64,000 bases of DNA from assembly GCF_030127145.1 (NCBI RefSeq), contig NZ_CP126158.1:1116001-1180000 (forward strand). Direction: 5' to 3'. Under the pieces are notes generated by a model that made no database searches, had not been told where the DNA came from, and saw only the letters and a list, made by a program, of their open reading frames with translations. This document shows positions 53,261 through 61,496 of this stretch, in pieces (positions within the stretch are counted from its first letter, which is position 1; each line of letters begins with the position of its first letter). The position numbers were made by a program, and so were the translations under genes. The DNA is from Halobaculum halobium (lineage in GTDB: Archaea > Halobacteriota > Halobacteria > Halobacteriales > Haloferacaceae).

Positions 53261-54172
53261 ATGAACGCGACAAAGCTGCTCGCGGTCGGCCTGGCGGCGC
53301 TCCTCATGAGCGCCGGCGTGGGCGCTGCCGCGACAAGTACCGGAGCAGGAGCGACTGTCGCCGCGACCGACGCGTCCGTCGAGGAGTACGAGGCGGACGC
53401 CGCGTACGACAACGGAACGGTGACCCTCACCGTGACCGCGAACGGGAGCGGCGTCGAGGGGCTGTCGGTGCTTCGCGACGACTCGCTCCTCGGCACCACC
53501 GACGCCGACGGGTCGGTCGCGTTCGACGTGAACGACTCCGAGACCGAGGAGGTCGAACTGGACGTGACCGGCGAGAACGTCTCCGGCGAGGTGGAGCTCG
53601 CCATCGAGAACGGCTCGGTGAGCGTCGAGGAGGCCGAATTCGAGGTCGAGACCGACGAGGAGGAGGCGAACGAGACCGAGGAGAACGAGACTGACGGAAA
53701 CGAGACCGACCGCCGCGGTCCCGCGATCGGCCTGCCCGACGACGCCTCGGACAACGCGAAGGCCGTGCTCTCGGCAATCAACGCGTACCTGGGCGGCGAG
53801 ACGAACGCCAGCACGCTCGGCGAGGCGGTCAGCTCGGTCGCCGGGAACGGCCCCGACGGCGAGCGCGGCCCGCCCGCCGATGTCGGCCCCGACGGTGACG
53901 ACGAGAACGAGACCGACGACGACCGGCGTGGACCGCCCGAGGACGTCGGGCCGAACGCCGACGACGATGACGAGAACGAGACCGACGACGACGAGCGTCG
54001 CGGTCCGCCCGAGGACGTCGGTCCCGATAGCGACGACGAGGACGAGGCCGACGAGGATGACGAAGATGACGACGAGGAAGACGAAGAGGACGACGACGAC
54101 GAGGAAGACGAGGCCGACGACGATGACGACGCTCGTGGCAACAACGGCAACGGAAACGGAAACGACCGGTAA
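53261..54172 (+). CDS. secreted, highly acidic protein with GPPEDVGP repeats
   Basis: The 303-residue protein has a signal peptide (MNATKLLAVGLAALL, cleaved near ATAATDAS) and a beta-rich domain (about 40-150, DNGTVTLTVTANGSGVEGL). A short helix ASDNAKAVLSAINAYLGG follows, then three copies of a GPPxDVGP unit spaced by Asp/Glu/Asn/Thr runs. It ends in a nearly pure Asp/Glu tract and NGNGNGNDR. Many N-x-S/T sites suggest N-glycosylation outside the cell. I know no named family. Start codons are an ATG at 53261 or a GTG three bases earlier. A tttatcc box at 53231-53237 is the likely promoter. Confidence 0.8.
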   Translation: MNATKLLAVGLAALLMSAGVGAAATSTGAGATVAATDASVEEYEADAAYDNGTVTLTVTANGSGVEGLSVLRDDSLLGTTDADGSVAFDVNDSETEEVELDVTGENVSGEVELAIENGSVSVEEAEFEVETDEEEANETEENETDGNETDRRGPAIGLPDDASDNAKAVLSAINAYLGGETNASTLGEAVSSVAGNGPDGERGPPADVGPDGDDENETDDDRRGPPEDVGPNADDDDENETDDDERRGPPEDVGPDSDDEDEADEDDEDDDEEDEEDDDDEEDEADDDDDARGNNGNGNGNDR

Positions 54173-54540
54173 CCGGTACTGACCGGGGACGTCACACGCA
54201 CGTACCGGCCGCGTGGACGGCGATCCCTTCGGGGTTCGACCGGCGCGCGGTCGCAATCGGCCGCCGGCCCCGTGCCGGCACGACACACTGACGCACGCGA
54301 CTGGGGGTCCCCGTACCCCCGGACCGAGGGTGAGAGAGGCACGACGGGACGGCCGACGACCGGGTCGACCCCGCCGGGTCGATCGCGGTCGGATCGCCGA
54401 TCCACGGCGGCGCGACGCCGCCACCGAACGGGACGGATCCGAACAGAACGGGACGGTTCTCGCAAGCGCGGCGTCACCGACGAGAGCGACGGCCGCTGCG
54501 CTCCAGATCGCTTTTTGAGCCTCGAGACCGACGGGGCCGT
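54173..54540. other. 368-base non-coding gap before the cupin gene
   Basis: The stretch contains two copies of gaacgggacgg (near 54425 and 54457) and a short gggggt/accccc dyad near 54303. A gctttttgag box (54508-54517) ahead of the cupin ATG is a probable promoter. The plus-strand frames through it are Arg/Pro-rich and not credible as genes. Confidence 0.4.
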
Positions 54541-54876
54541 ATGACGCTCGAACTCCTCGCGGACGCGCTCGACGACCTCGACCCCGGCGAGGGCGAGGTC
54601 GAGACCGCCGAACTCGTCGTCACCGACGACGTGCTCGTGAAGCTGTTCGCGCTCGGGCCCGACGCCGAACTCGACGCGCACGAACACGCCGACAGCACGA
54701 ACGTCTTCCACGTGCTCGACGGCGAGGTGACGGTCGTCCGCGACGACGAGTCCGAGGCGGTCGCGGCGCCGGGGGTCGTGCTCCACGAGCGGGGCGACGT
54801 GCACGGCGCGCGAAACGAGACCGACGAGGTGGTCGCGTTCACCGCGAGCCTCTGTCCGCTCCCGGGCAGCGGCTGA
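54541..54876 (+). CDS. cupin domain protein
   Basis: The 111-residue single-domain cupin has both cupin motifs. Motif 1 is around DAELDAHEHADSTNVFHVLDGEV, with two His and one Glu as metal ligands, and motif 2 is around PGVVLHERGDVHGARNETDE, with another His. The family includes metal-dependent isomerases, dioxygenases and sensors; no specific reaction is evident. It is transcribed alone from a TATA-like box 25-33 bases upstream. ATG at 54541. Confidence 0.92.
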   Translation: MTLELLADALDDLDPGEGEVETAELVVTDDVLVKLFALGPDAELDAHEHADSTNVFHVLDGEVTVVRDDESEAVAAPGVVLHERGDVHGARNETDEVVAFTASLCPLPGSG

Positions 54877-55004
54877 CCGAGACGGTCACGAGTTCACGGG
54901 CGTCCCCGCTCGCCGTCGCCACCGTCACATCTCGGTGCCGTCGAGCGGGGCAGCGGCTATCGGCTATCGACTGTGGAGCGAGAACAACAACCGCGTCGAC
55001 GGCG

Positions 55005-55382
55005 TTACTCCTCGATGAGGACGGCGTTGACCTGGCCGGTCTGGCCCGGTCGCGACGTGACGCGCGCCTCGCCTTCGCTGGTGGCGATGACGGCGCCCTT
55101 CGTGATGATGTTCCGACGGACGTAGTTCACGTTCGAGGGGTTCTCCGTGACGTCCTCGATGTCGGCCTCGACGGTCTCGCCGCCGGTGGCGACCTGCGCG
55201 ACGTTCGTCGAGAGCGCGCGGGTCTTCTCGTTGGTGCCGCGCGAGTCGATGACGCGGAACCGGGGCTCGCCGACGGTCGTTTCGGCGGGCTCGCGGCCCA
55301 GTTCGTGTCGCTTCTTATTGCTGGAGGGGCGTCGGAGGCCGCCGGTCCGCTTTCGCTTCCTGCGTCCGCTCTGGTCTTTCAT
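55005..55382 (-). CDS. rps8e: 30S ribosomal protein S8e
   Basis: This 125-residue archaeal/eukaryal-type ribosomal protein of the small subunit starts MKDQSGRRKRKRTGGLRRP and has KKRHELGREPAETTVG. The conserved middle reads RVIDSRGTNEKTRALSTNVAQV, followed by NPSNVNYVRRNIITKGAVI and a C-terminal RPGQTGQVNAVL. A TATA-like TTCAAGTAG on the minus strand (about 55405-55413) is 25-30 bases before the ATG at 55382, consistent with a leaderless, highly expressed mRNA. Confidence 0.96.
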   Translation of the reverse strand: MKDQSGRRKRKRTGGLRRPSSNKKRHELGREPAETTVGEPRFRVIDSRGTNEKTRALSTNVAQVATGGETVEADIEDVTENPSNVNYVRRNIITKGAVIATSEGEARVTSRPGQTGQVNAVLIEE

Positions 55383-55538
55383 AGCAGGTGAAACCCCGTG
55401 CGGCTACTTGAATCGCTCGAATCGGACCTCACGGCGCCTCCCGGCCGTCCGCGGCGCCGACGCGGTTCGGGCGAGACCGGCGGGGCTCGCGTTCGCGCCC
55501 CGATCTGTCCCCGGTCTCGTTCCCGTCGCTCGCGCCCG

Positions 55539-56231
55539 CTACCGTTCCTGTGCGTCCTCGACGCCCGCGTCCGTGATCTCGAAGCGCGCGGACTCTCCGG
55601 CCGGCTGCGAGCGGTGTTTCTCCAGGGTTGCCCGCCGGTTGCCGCCGCGAAAGCGCTCCAGTCGGAGAATCACGCCCGTCCAGTGTTCCAAGGTATTTCC
55701 TCCCAGCGGGCGGTCGCGGTCGGCGTCGGGGTCGGTGAACACCTGGTTCGTCACGAGCACCGCGAGGTCGTGCTTGCGCGCCAGCGACAGCAGGTGGGTC
55801 ACGTGGCGCGCGACCTCGCGTACCGACTCCCCGCCGCGGGAGTCTTCCGTGCGCTCCAGCCGGTAGAACCCGGTCGCGGAGTCGAGCACGATCAGGTCGA
55901 CGCCGTCGGCGAGGTCGGCGGCGTCCTTCACTGCCTCCCCCTGCTCCTCGAAGCTCATGGCCTCGCTCACGACGAGGCGACCGGCGACCCGCTCGACCGG
56001 TTCCTCCGAGCGCGCCTCGGCGATGTCGCGAAACCGGGTCATCGAGAGGTCCTCGGTGTCGATGTAGAGGACCGAGCCGCCGTCGGCTGCGACCTCAACC
56101 GCCGCCGTCAGCGCGAGGTTCGTCTTTCCCGACGCCGGCGGGCCGTACAGTTGAGTGACGACGCCGCGCTCGATGCCGCCGCCGATCAGATCGTCGACGG
56201 CCGTGCTACCAGTCGTCAGGAACTCGGACAC
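55539..56231 (-). CDS. radB: DNA repair and recombination protein RadB
   Basis: This is the archaeal RecA/Rad51 paralogue, 230 residues from the GTG at 56231 (a TTG at 56258 would add nine). Walker A is YGPPASGKTNLAL, Walker B ends VDLIVLDSATGF, and LAVLVTNQVF is the polar loop region. RadB lacks the N-terminal helix-hairpin-helix domain of RadA and assists RadA-driven recombination. The short start VSEFLTTGSTAVDDLIGGG matches the family opening, which is why I prefer the GTG. It lies downstream of the chemotaxis transducer gene by 139 bases. Confidence 0.92.
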   Translation of the reverse strand: MSEFLTTGSTAVDDLIGGGIERGVVTQLYGPPASGKTNLALTAAVEVAADGGSVLYIDTEDLSMTRFRDIAEARSEEPVERVAGRLVVSEAMSFEEQGEAVKDAADLADGVDLIVLDSATGFYRLERTEDSRGGESVREVARHVTHLLSLARKHDLAVLVTNQVFTDPDADRDRPLGGNTLEHWTGVILRLERFRGGNRRATLEKHRSQPAGESARFEITDAGVEDAQER

Positions 56232-56369
56232 GGTCGGCTCTGGGTCGTCACCGGGCAAAAACCTCCCGAGTGCCGGGCGGGGGTGGACGGCCGCCGCTGG
56301 CGGGTCGGCACCCCGGCGTCGACATCGAGATCGGTCGTCGCGGACGCGACCGTCGATACAGCCAGGCAG

Positions 56370-58799
56370 TCAGTCGTCGCCCGCGGGACCGCCGCCCTCG
56401 GCAACGTACTCGAAGCCGTCGCCGTCGGTCATCGCAATGTCGGCGCCGCCCCCTCCGCTTCCGCCGGTATCGACTTCGCGACCGGTGGGTGCAGCGTCGC
56501 GGTCGGTTCCGGCGGCAACGTCGCCACCGGCACCGCCGGCCTCCGCGTCGGTGGACACGTCGAATCGGGCGACGAGTTCGCGGAGTTCCTCGACCCGCTC
56601 GGAGAGCGTCTCGGCGGATTCGCTGACCTCGGTGACCGCGGCGGTCTGTTCTTGGGCCGACGCGGCGGCGCTGTCGACGTCCGCGCTGGTGCGTTCGCCG
56701 ATCTCGGTCACTTCCTCGGCCATCGTCACGACCTCCTCGGTGGTCGCCGCCTGGTCGTCGGTGGCCGCGTCGATCGACTCGACGCCGTCGTTCGCGTCGT
56801 CGATTCGCTCGCCAACCGTCTCTACGGCCTCGAGCGCGTCCTCGACGACCTCGACGCCGTCCTCGACGACGGTCTCGGTCGCGGCCATGTCGTCGGCCGC
56901 CGCCGTCGACGCCTCCTGGAGCGTCTCGATCCGAGCGGCGATCTCGTCGGTCGCGGCGCTCGTCTCCTCTGCGAGCGTCTTCACTTCGTCGGCGACGACG
57001 GCGAAGCCGTCGCCCTCCTCGCCGGCCCTGGCGGCCTCGATGGACGCGTTGAGCGCCAGGAGGTTCGTCTGCTCGGCGATCCCGTCGATCAGGTCGACGA
57101 CCTCGGTGATCTCGGCCATCTCGTCGGCGACGCGGTCGACCTCGTCTGCGGTTCGGTCGGTGCGGTCCGCGACCGCGGTGAACGCGTCGAGGGCGTCCTC
57201 GGCGGCCTCGCCGGCGGTGTCGGCGCTTTCGGCGGCCTCCGCCGACAGCGTGGAGACGTCCGCGGCGGTCGCGGCGATCTCTTCGACCGTGGCCGAGAGC
57301 CCGCTCATCTCGCCGCTTACCTCGCTCAGTCGCTCGGCCTGCTCGTCGCTGGCTCCGGCGACGTCGGTCATCGCGCGGCTGACCGAGGCGCTTGCGTCCT
57401 CGATCTGGTCGGCGCCGGCGGCGACGGCCGCGGCGCGCTCGTCGGCCTCGTCTGCGAACGCGCGGACGGTGCCGACCGTGTCCTCGAGGTCGTCGACCAT
57501 CCGGTTGAACGAGCGTGCGATCTCCTCGAGGGCCTCGTTGTCGGCGTTCTCGTCGAGCCTGACGGTGAGGTCGCCGGCGGCGGCCCGCTCCATCGCGTCG
57601 CCGTACTCGGTCGCGCGGCCCTCCAGCGAGTCGGCCAGCGCCTCCGCCTCCGCTCTCGCGTCGGCGGCGCGCTCGCGCTCGGTTTGCGCCTGGTCGACCC
57701 GGTCGGACAGGTCGTCGCGCATGTCGCCGAACGAACCGTACAGCGTGCCGATCTCGTCGATCCGGTCCGTCGAGACGGACACGTCGAGGTCGCCCGAACC
57801 GAGCGCCCGAGCGCGATCGCTCAGATCGTCGAGCGCGTCGCCGGTCGGCTTCGCGATCACCACGCCCGCGAACAGGAATCCGGCGAGGGCGGTGGCGACC
57901 AGCAGGAGGATGTTCTGTCGGACGCCGGCGGCGACCGCGTACGCACCGTCGGCCGGGACGTGAACCGCCATCACCCAGGTAGTTCCCGGGACGCGGGCGT
58001 AGGAAACGACGAGGTCGCGGTTCAGCGCGTCTTCGACCGCCGCGTCCTCGGTGACCACGTCGTTGCCGTCGAGCGCGCGTTGGAACATGTCGCCGGTGGC
58101 ACCGAGGTACGACTGGCTGATCGCGTCGGGCTCGTCCGCCATCACCACGATGCCGTTGCGGTCGACGACGCGGACGAACCCGCCCTCGACGGGCGTCGAG
58201 AAGCCCTCACCGATGGCCCCGGTGTCGGCGACGAGCACCACCGCGCGGTGGGGCGCAGAGGGGACCGCGCTGACGAAGCCGATCATCGGGCCGTCGTTGG
58301 TGCGGTACACCGACGACGTGGCCGTCCGGTCTGCGGAGGCGGGGGCCACCGCCGGCGCCCACGCCAGCGACGCCTCCGCGAGCGACGCGTCCTCGAGATC
58401 CGGGTTGCTGGACGCGAGCACGGTCCGCTCGTCGGTGTCGACGTAGTGGATCGCGTGGACGTCGTTCGGAAGCGCCCGGAGTTCTGTGGTGAACACCGGC
58501 CGGAGCTTCGCGGTGTTCCCCTCGCGCACGTCTTGATACTCGGAGATCATCCGCACAGCCGTGCTCCGCTGGCTCAACCACTCGGAGAGCCCGTCGGCCT
58601 CAGACGTCGTCACCGTCGTCAGGTCGCTCCTGACGTTCTCTTGGAGGTCCGCCGTCGTAGAGGAGACCGCGTACGCGCCGACGCCCCCGGTCGCGAGTAT
58701 CAACACGAGCAACACCGTCGCGAACTTGCGGACGATCCCGCGACGTATCACGTCCGGAACCAGCCGGGCACCCGTCGAGGGCCCAGAACTGTCTGTCAT
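56370..58799 (-). CDS. methyl-accepting chemotaxis protein (haloarchaeal transducer)
   Basis: The 809-residue membrane receptor has helix 1 (about 25-46) and an extracellular Cache-type sensor (about 47-288) with [21 protein letters not shown] and [18 protein letters not shown]-like PAS strands. Helix 2 (about 290-312) is followed by a HAMP linker with [10 protein letters not shown] and a cytoplasmic coiled coil carrying a second HAMP-like segment (GDLTVRLDE). The signalling tip reads [20 protein letters not shown] (about 580-600) and the C-terminus is acidic. Ligand unknown. No methylation enzyme genes are nearby. Confidence 0.93.
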   Translation of the reverse strand: MTDSSGPSTGARLVPDVIRRGIVRKFATVLLVLILATGGVGAYAVSSTTADLQENVRSDLTTVTTSEADGLSEWLSQRSTAVRMISEYQDVREGNTAKLRPVFTTELRALPNDVHAIHYVDTDERTVLASSNPDLEDASLAEASLAWAPAVAPASADRTATSSVYRTNDGPMIGFVSAVPSAPHRAVVLVADTGAIGEGFSTPVEGGFVRVVDRNGIVVMADEPDAISQSYLGATGDMFQRALDGNDVVTEDAAVEDALNRDLVVSYARVPGTTWVMAVHVPADGAYAVAAGVRQNILLLVATALAGFLFAGVVIAKPTGDALDDLSDRARALGSGDLDVSVSTDRIDEIGTLYGSFGDMRDDLSDRVDQAQTERERAADARAEAEALADSLEGRATEYGDAMERAAAGDLTVRLDENADNEALEEIARSFNRMVDDLEDTVGTVRAFADEADERAAAVAAGADQIEDASASVSRAMTDVAGASDEQAERLSEVSGEMSGLSATVEEIAATAADVSTLSAEAAESADTAGEAAEDALDAFTAVADRTDRTADEVDRVADEMAEITEVVDLIDGIAEQTNLLALNASIEAARAGEEGDGFAVVADEVKTLAEETSAATDEIAARIETLQEASTAAADDMAATETVVEDGVEVVEDALEAVETVGERIDDANDGVESIDAATDDQAATTEEVVTMAEEVTEIGERTSADVDSAAASAQEQTAAVTEVSESAETLSERVEELRELVARFDVSTDAEAGGAGGDVAAGTDRDAAPTGREVDTGGSGGGGADIAMTDGDGFEYVAEGGGPAGDD

Positions 58800-58971
58800 C
58801 TTGTCCCGACCTTCTCGATCCCACAGTTAACGGTAGTCCCCCAGGTATCACAAAGGAGAATCAGTCGCGGCGCGACGCCACAGCGATCGGCCCGTCGGCG
58901 TCACCGCGTGTCGTTGCCCGCGCACCGTCGGCGTCACTGTCAAGCCGTCGAGCGCCCTACAGTCGTGGCGA

Positions 58972-59712
58972 GTGATCGTCGTCGTCACGGAGGACTTCGA
59001 GCTGTATCACGCTGCGGTCGCCGAGTTACGCGAGCGCGGCGCGACGTTCACCACTCGGGAACCCGACGTCGCGCTCCCGGAAGGCACAGAGGCCGTGATC
59101 TCGGCGCCGCACGACGGCCTCAGTTTCCGCGGCGAGCCGGTCCAACACGTCACCACGACGGCCGACGACGTCCGCGACGGCGTCGAGGAGGCGCTCGGCG
59201 GCCTCCGCGGCGGCGACGGGCGGACCGTCGTGGGCGTCGATCCGGGCGAGCAGCCGGGGATCGCGGTGCTCTCGGGCGAGACCGTAGTCGCCGCGTACCA
59301 CGTCTCGCTGGCCGATGCCGTCGACACCGTGCTCGCGGAGATCGAGGACGAGCCGGACGCGCTGGTTCGCGTGGGCGACGGGGACCGCCTCCGGAGCGCG
59401 CGGGTCGTGAACGAACTGGAGGGCGCCTCCGTCGAACTCGTCGACGAGTCGGGGACGACGCCGACGCTCGGCCGCGGCGCCGCCGGGAAGGGGATGGCCG
59501 ACGTGCTCGCAGCCGTCAACATCGCCCGCATGAAGGGAGACCCGGTGGAGACCCGCGACGTCGAACCCACCGCCGGAGAGACCCAGCGCATCAAGAACGA
59601 GTCGCGCGACCGTTCGAACGGCGATCTCACCGTGAGCGAGGATCTGGCCCGCGGGGTCGCCCTCGGGGAGTTGACGTTGGAGGAAGCCATCGCCCGACAG
59701 CGCGACGGCTGA
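58972..59712 (+). CDS. RNase H-fold (YqgF/RuvC-like) protein, putative nuclease
   Basis: The 246-residue protein has a DUF-type N-terminal part (1-80) and a RuvC/YqgF-like core: Asp90 in VVGVDPGEQPGIAVL, GDGDR at 135-139, Glu159 within VDESGTTPTLGRGAAG, and Asp177 in KGMADVLAAVNIARMKG. The order D, (VDE..TT), D matches the YqgF active-site pattern. A C-terminal KNESRDRSNGDLTVSEDLA segment follows. YqgF proteins process rRNA or resolve junctions in bacteria; the archaeal role is unproven. The start is a GTG at 58972. Confidence 0.75.
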   Translation: MIVVVTEDFELYHAAVAELRERGATFTTREPDVALPEGTEAVISAPHDGLSFRGEPVQHVTTTADDVRDGVEEALGGLRGGDGRTVVGVDPGEQPGIAVLSGETVVAAYHVSLADAVDTVLAEIEDEPDALVRVGDGDRLRSARVVNELEGASVELVDESGTTPTLGRGAAGKGMADVLAAVNIARMKGDPVETRDVEPTAGETQRIKNESRDRSNGDLTVSEDLARGVALGELTLEEAIARQRDG

Positions 59713-59733
59713 CCGCCGACAGAGGGACCCGAG

Positions 59734-59901
59734 TCAGCGTCGGCCGACGAACACCGTTTTGACTCGCGCGCCGCACGTCGGGCAGCACAGCGTCTGCCAC
59801 GCGTCGCTGTCAAGGGCGCCGATCGTCTCAGTTCGCGTCGCCGCCGAGGCGGCGAACTCGGCGCCGCAGTCGTCGCAGGTGTAGCGATCGGCGTCGCTCA
59901 T
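59734..59901 (-). CDS. small zinc-ribbon protein
   Basis: The 55-residue protein has CDDCG (residues 9-13) and CCPTCG (39-44) knuckles with a hydrophobic spacer (EFAASAATRTETIGALDS). The ATG at 59901 follows the larC stop by 13 bases, so it is probably co-transcribed with larC. Function is unknown; the family of tiny haloarchaeal zinc ribbons is large and mostly uncharacterised. Confidence 0.75.
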   Translation of the reverse strand: MSDADRYTCDDCGAEFAASAATRTETIGALDSDAWQTLCCPTCGARVKTVFVGRR

Positions 59902-59914
59902 CGCGCGTTCGCTC

Positions 59915-61243
59915 TCATCGGTCGGCGGCGCCCCGCTCCTGCCGCTGGCGGACGACCGCCTCCGCGCGGCGAAGCACCTCTCGGACCGGGACGCCGGCCT
60001 CGCGGGCGGCGGCCGCGGCGTTGTCATACTCGGCGCTCACATCGTACACGTCCCCGTCGGTGTCGCTGGCGATTTTGACCGGGATCTCGTAGGCTGCGTC
60101 GCCCTCGCCGAGCGCGATTTCGGCCGTCTCGAAGCGACGATCGGCGATCCAGCGGTGGCTCGCGCCGCCCTCACGGATCCCGAGCGTTCCGGTCTCCTCG
60201 GCGAGCCGCCGGGCGACGCGGTCGGCGTCCTCGGGCGCACAGATCACCTTCACGAGGTGGCCCGGGCGCGACTTCTTCATCGTCGCTGGGAGGATCGACA
60301 CGTCGCGGGCGCCCGCGTCGGCGAGCGTCTCCTGCAGGCCGCCGAGCACCTCCGGTGCGGCGTCGTCGAGGTTCGTCTCCAACACGGCCACGTCGTCGCG
60401 GGCGAGCCCCGACCGCCCGGCCTCGCCGACGACCGCTCGGAGGACGTTCGGGCGGTCGGGGAACGTCCACCCGCCGGCGCCGTAGCCCGACTCCTCGACG
60501 CGGATCGAGGGGAGTCGCTCGACGCCCTCGGCGCGGTGCGCGAGGATCGCCGCGCCCGTCGGCGTGAGCAACTCGGCGTCGACGGGACCGCCGCGAAGCG
60601 ACCAGTCGGCGCGCTCGGCGATCTCGACGACCGCGGGCACCGGAACCGGGTAGACACCGTGGCTGAAATCGACCTCGCCGTCGCCGGTCGCGAGCGGCGT
60701 CGTCACCACGCGGTCGGGATCGAGATCGTCGAACAGCAGGCACGCGCCGACCACGTCGGCGATCGCGTCGTCGGCGCCGACCTCGTGAAAGTGCGTTCCC
60801 TCGAGGTCCGTGCCGTGAACCGACGACTCCGCCTCCCCGAGGAGTTCGAACGTCGCGAGCGCGTCCGCCCGGACCGGTTCCGGGAGGTCCATCTCCTCGA
60901 CGACCTCGACGACCTCGGCGTACGTTCGCTGGGGACCGTGCCCCTCGGCGTTGTGGTCGTGGTCGTGGCTGTGGTCGTGGTCGTGACTATGATCGTGATG
61001 ATTGTGGCCGTCGTGGTGGTCGTGACCTCCGTCGTGTTCAGACCCGTCGTCGCTGCCGACATGTCGCACCCGGGCGCGGGTGCTCGCGATGCCGTTCCGC
61101 TCGGTCGCTTCGAACTCGTAGCGGACCGGAAGCGCGTCTTCCACGGGTGTGAGCACCTTGGAGTCGCCGCCGGCGGCGACGAGCGCGCCGAGGATCATGT
61201 CGCCGGCGGCGCCCATCCGGCCGTCAAAGGCGAGCGTTCGCAT
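59915..61243 (-). CDS. larC: nickel-pincer cofactor biosynthesis protein LarC with histidine-rich insert
   Basis: LarC inserts nickel into the pincer pyridinium cofactor of lactate racemase LarA, using CTP. It has 442 residues. The signatures are MRTLAFDGRMGAAGDMILGAL, EGTHFHEVGADDAIADVVGA, VPVPAVVEIAE, the PTGAAILAH segment and MKKSRPGHLVKVI. A surface insert at residues 70-102 has about 15 His in Asp/His repeats (DHSHDHDHSHDHDH), far beyond the few His of typical members, probably a nickel store. larA, larB and larE are absent from the window. ATG at 61243. Confidence 0.92.
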   Translation of the reverse strand: MRTLAFDGRMGAAGDMILGALVAAGGDSKVLTPVEDALPVRYEFEATERNGIASTRARVRHVGSDDGSEHDGGHDHHDGHNHHDHSHDHDHSHDHDHNAEGHGPQRTYAEVVEVVEEMDLPEPVRADALATFELLGEAESSVHGTDLEGTHFHEVGADDAIADVVGACLLFDDLDPDRVVTTPLATGDGEVDFSHGVYPVPVPAVVEIAERADWSLRGGPVDAELLTPTGAAILAHRAEGVERLPSIRVEESGYGAGGWTFPDRPNVLRAVVGEAGRSGLARDDVAVLETNLDDAAPEVLGGLQETLADAGARDVSILPATMKKSRPGHLVKVICAPEDADRVARRLAEETGTLGIREGGASHRWIADRRFETAEIALGEGDAAYEIPVKIASDTDGDVYDVSAEYDNAAAAAREAGVPVREVLRRAEAVVRQRQERGAADR

Positions 61244-61496
61244 GGTCGGTCGAACGCCCCGGGCCGTGAAGTCGCTACCGCCACGGCGGCGCGACCGCGG
61301 GGCCGGGCTCGCTCGTGACGCCGTCGCCGTCGGCGGTGGTGTTTTCAGTGCGGGCCCCGTATCGTGCGAGTGATTAGCACATCATGCGTCCCCGCCGTCG
61401 GCCCTGGATTCCGACGTCCCAGTGCCATGGCGCGCAACGGAGGGCTTAACAGCCGTCCCAACGGACGTATTGCGAACGAACACCAGTCAATCCATC

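Noticed and set aside
55398-59762. A 1454-codon open frame on the plus strand
   Set aside because: It lies antisense to RadB and the chemotaxis transducer and runs into the YqgF-like gene in another frame. It is Arg/Asp/Gly-rich low-complexity sequence without any domain, as expected for the mirror frame of a high-GC acidic gene.
60935-61036. Tandem nucleotide repeats gtggtcgtg in larC as a DNA repeat element
   Set aside because: The repeat is fully explained by the His/Asp codons of the LarC insert.
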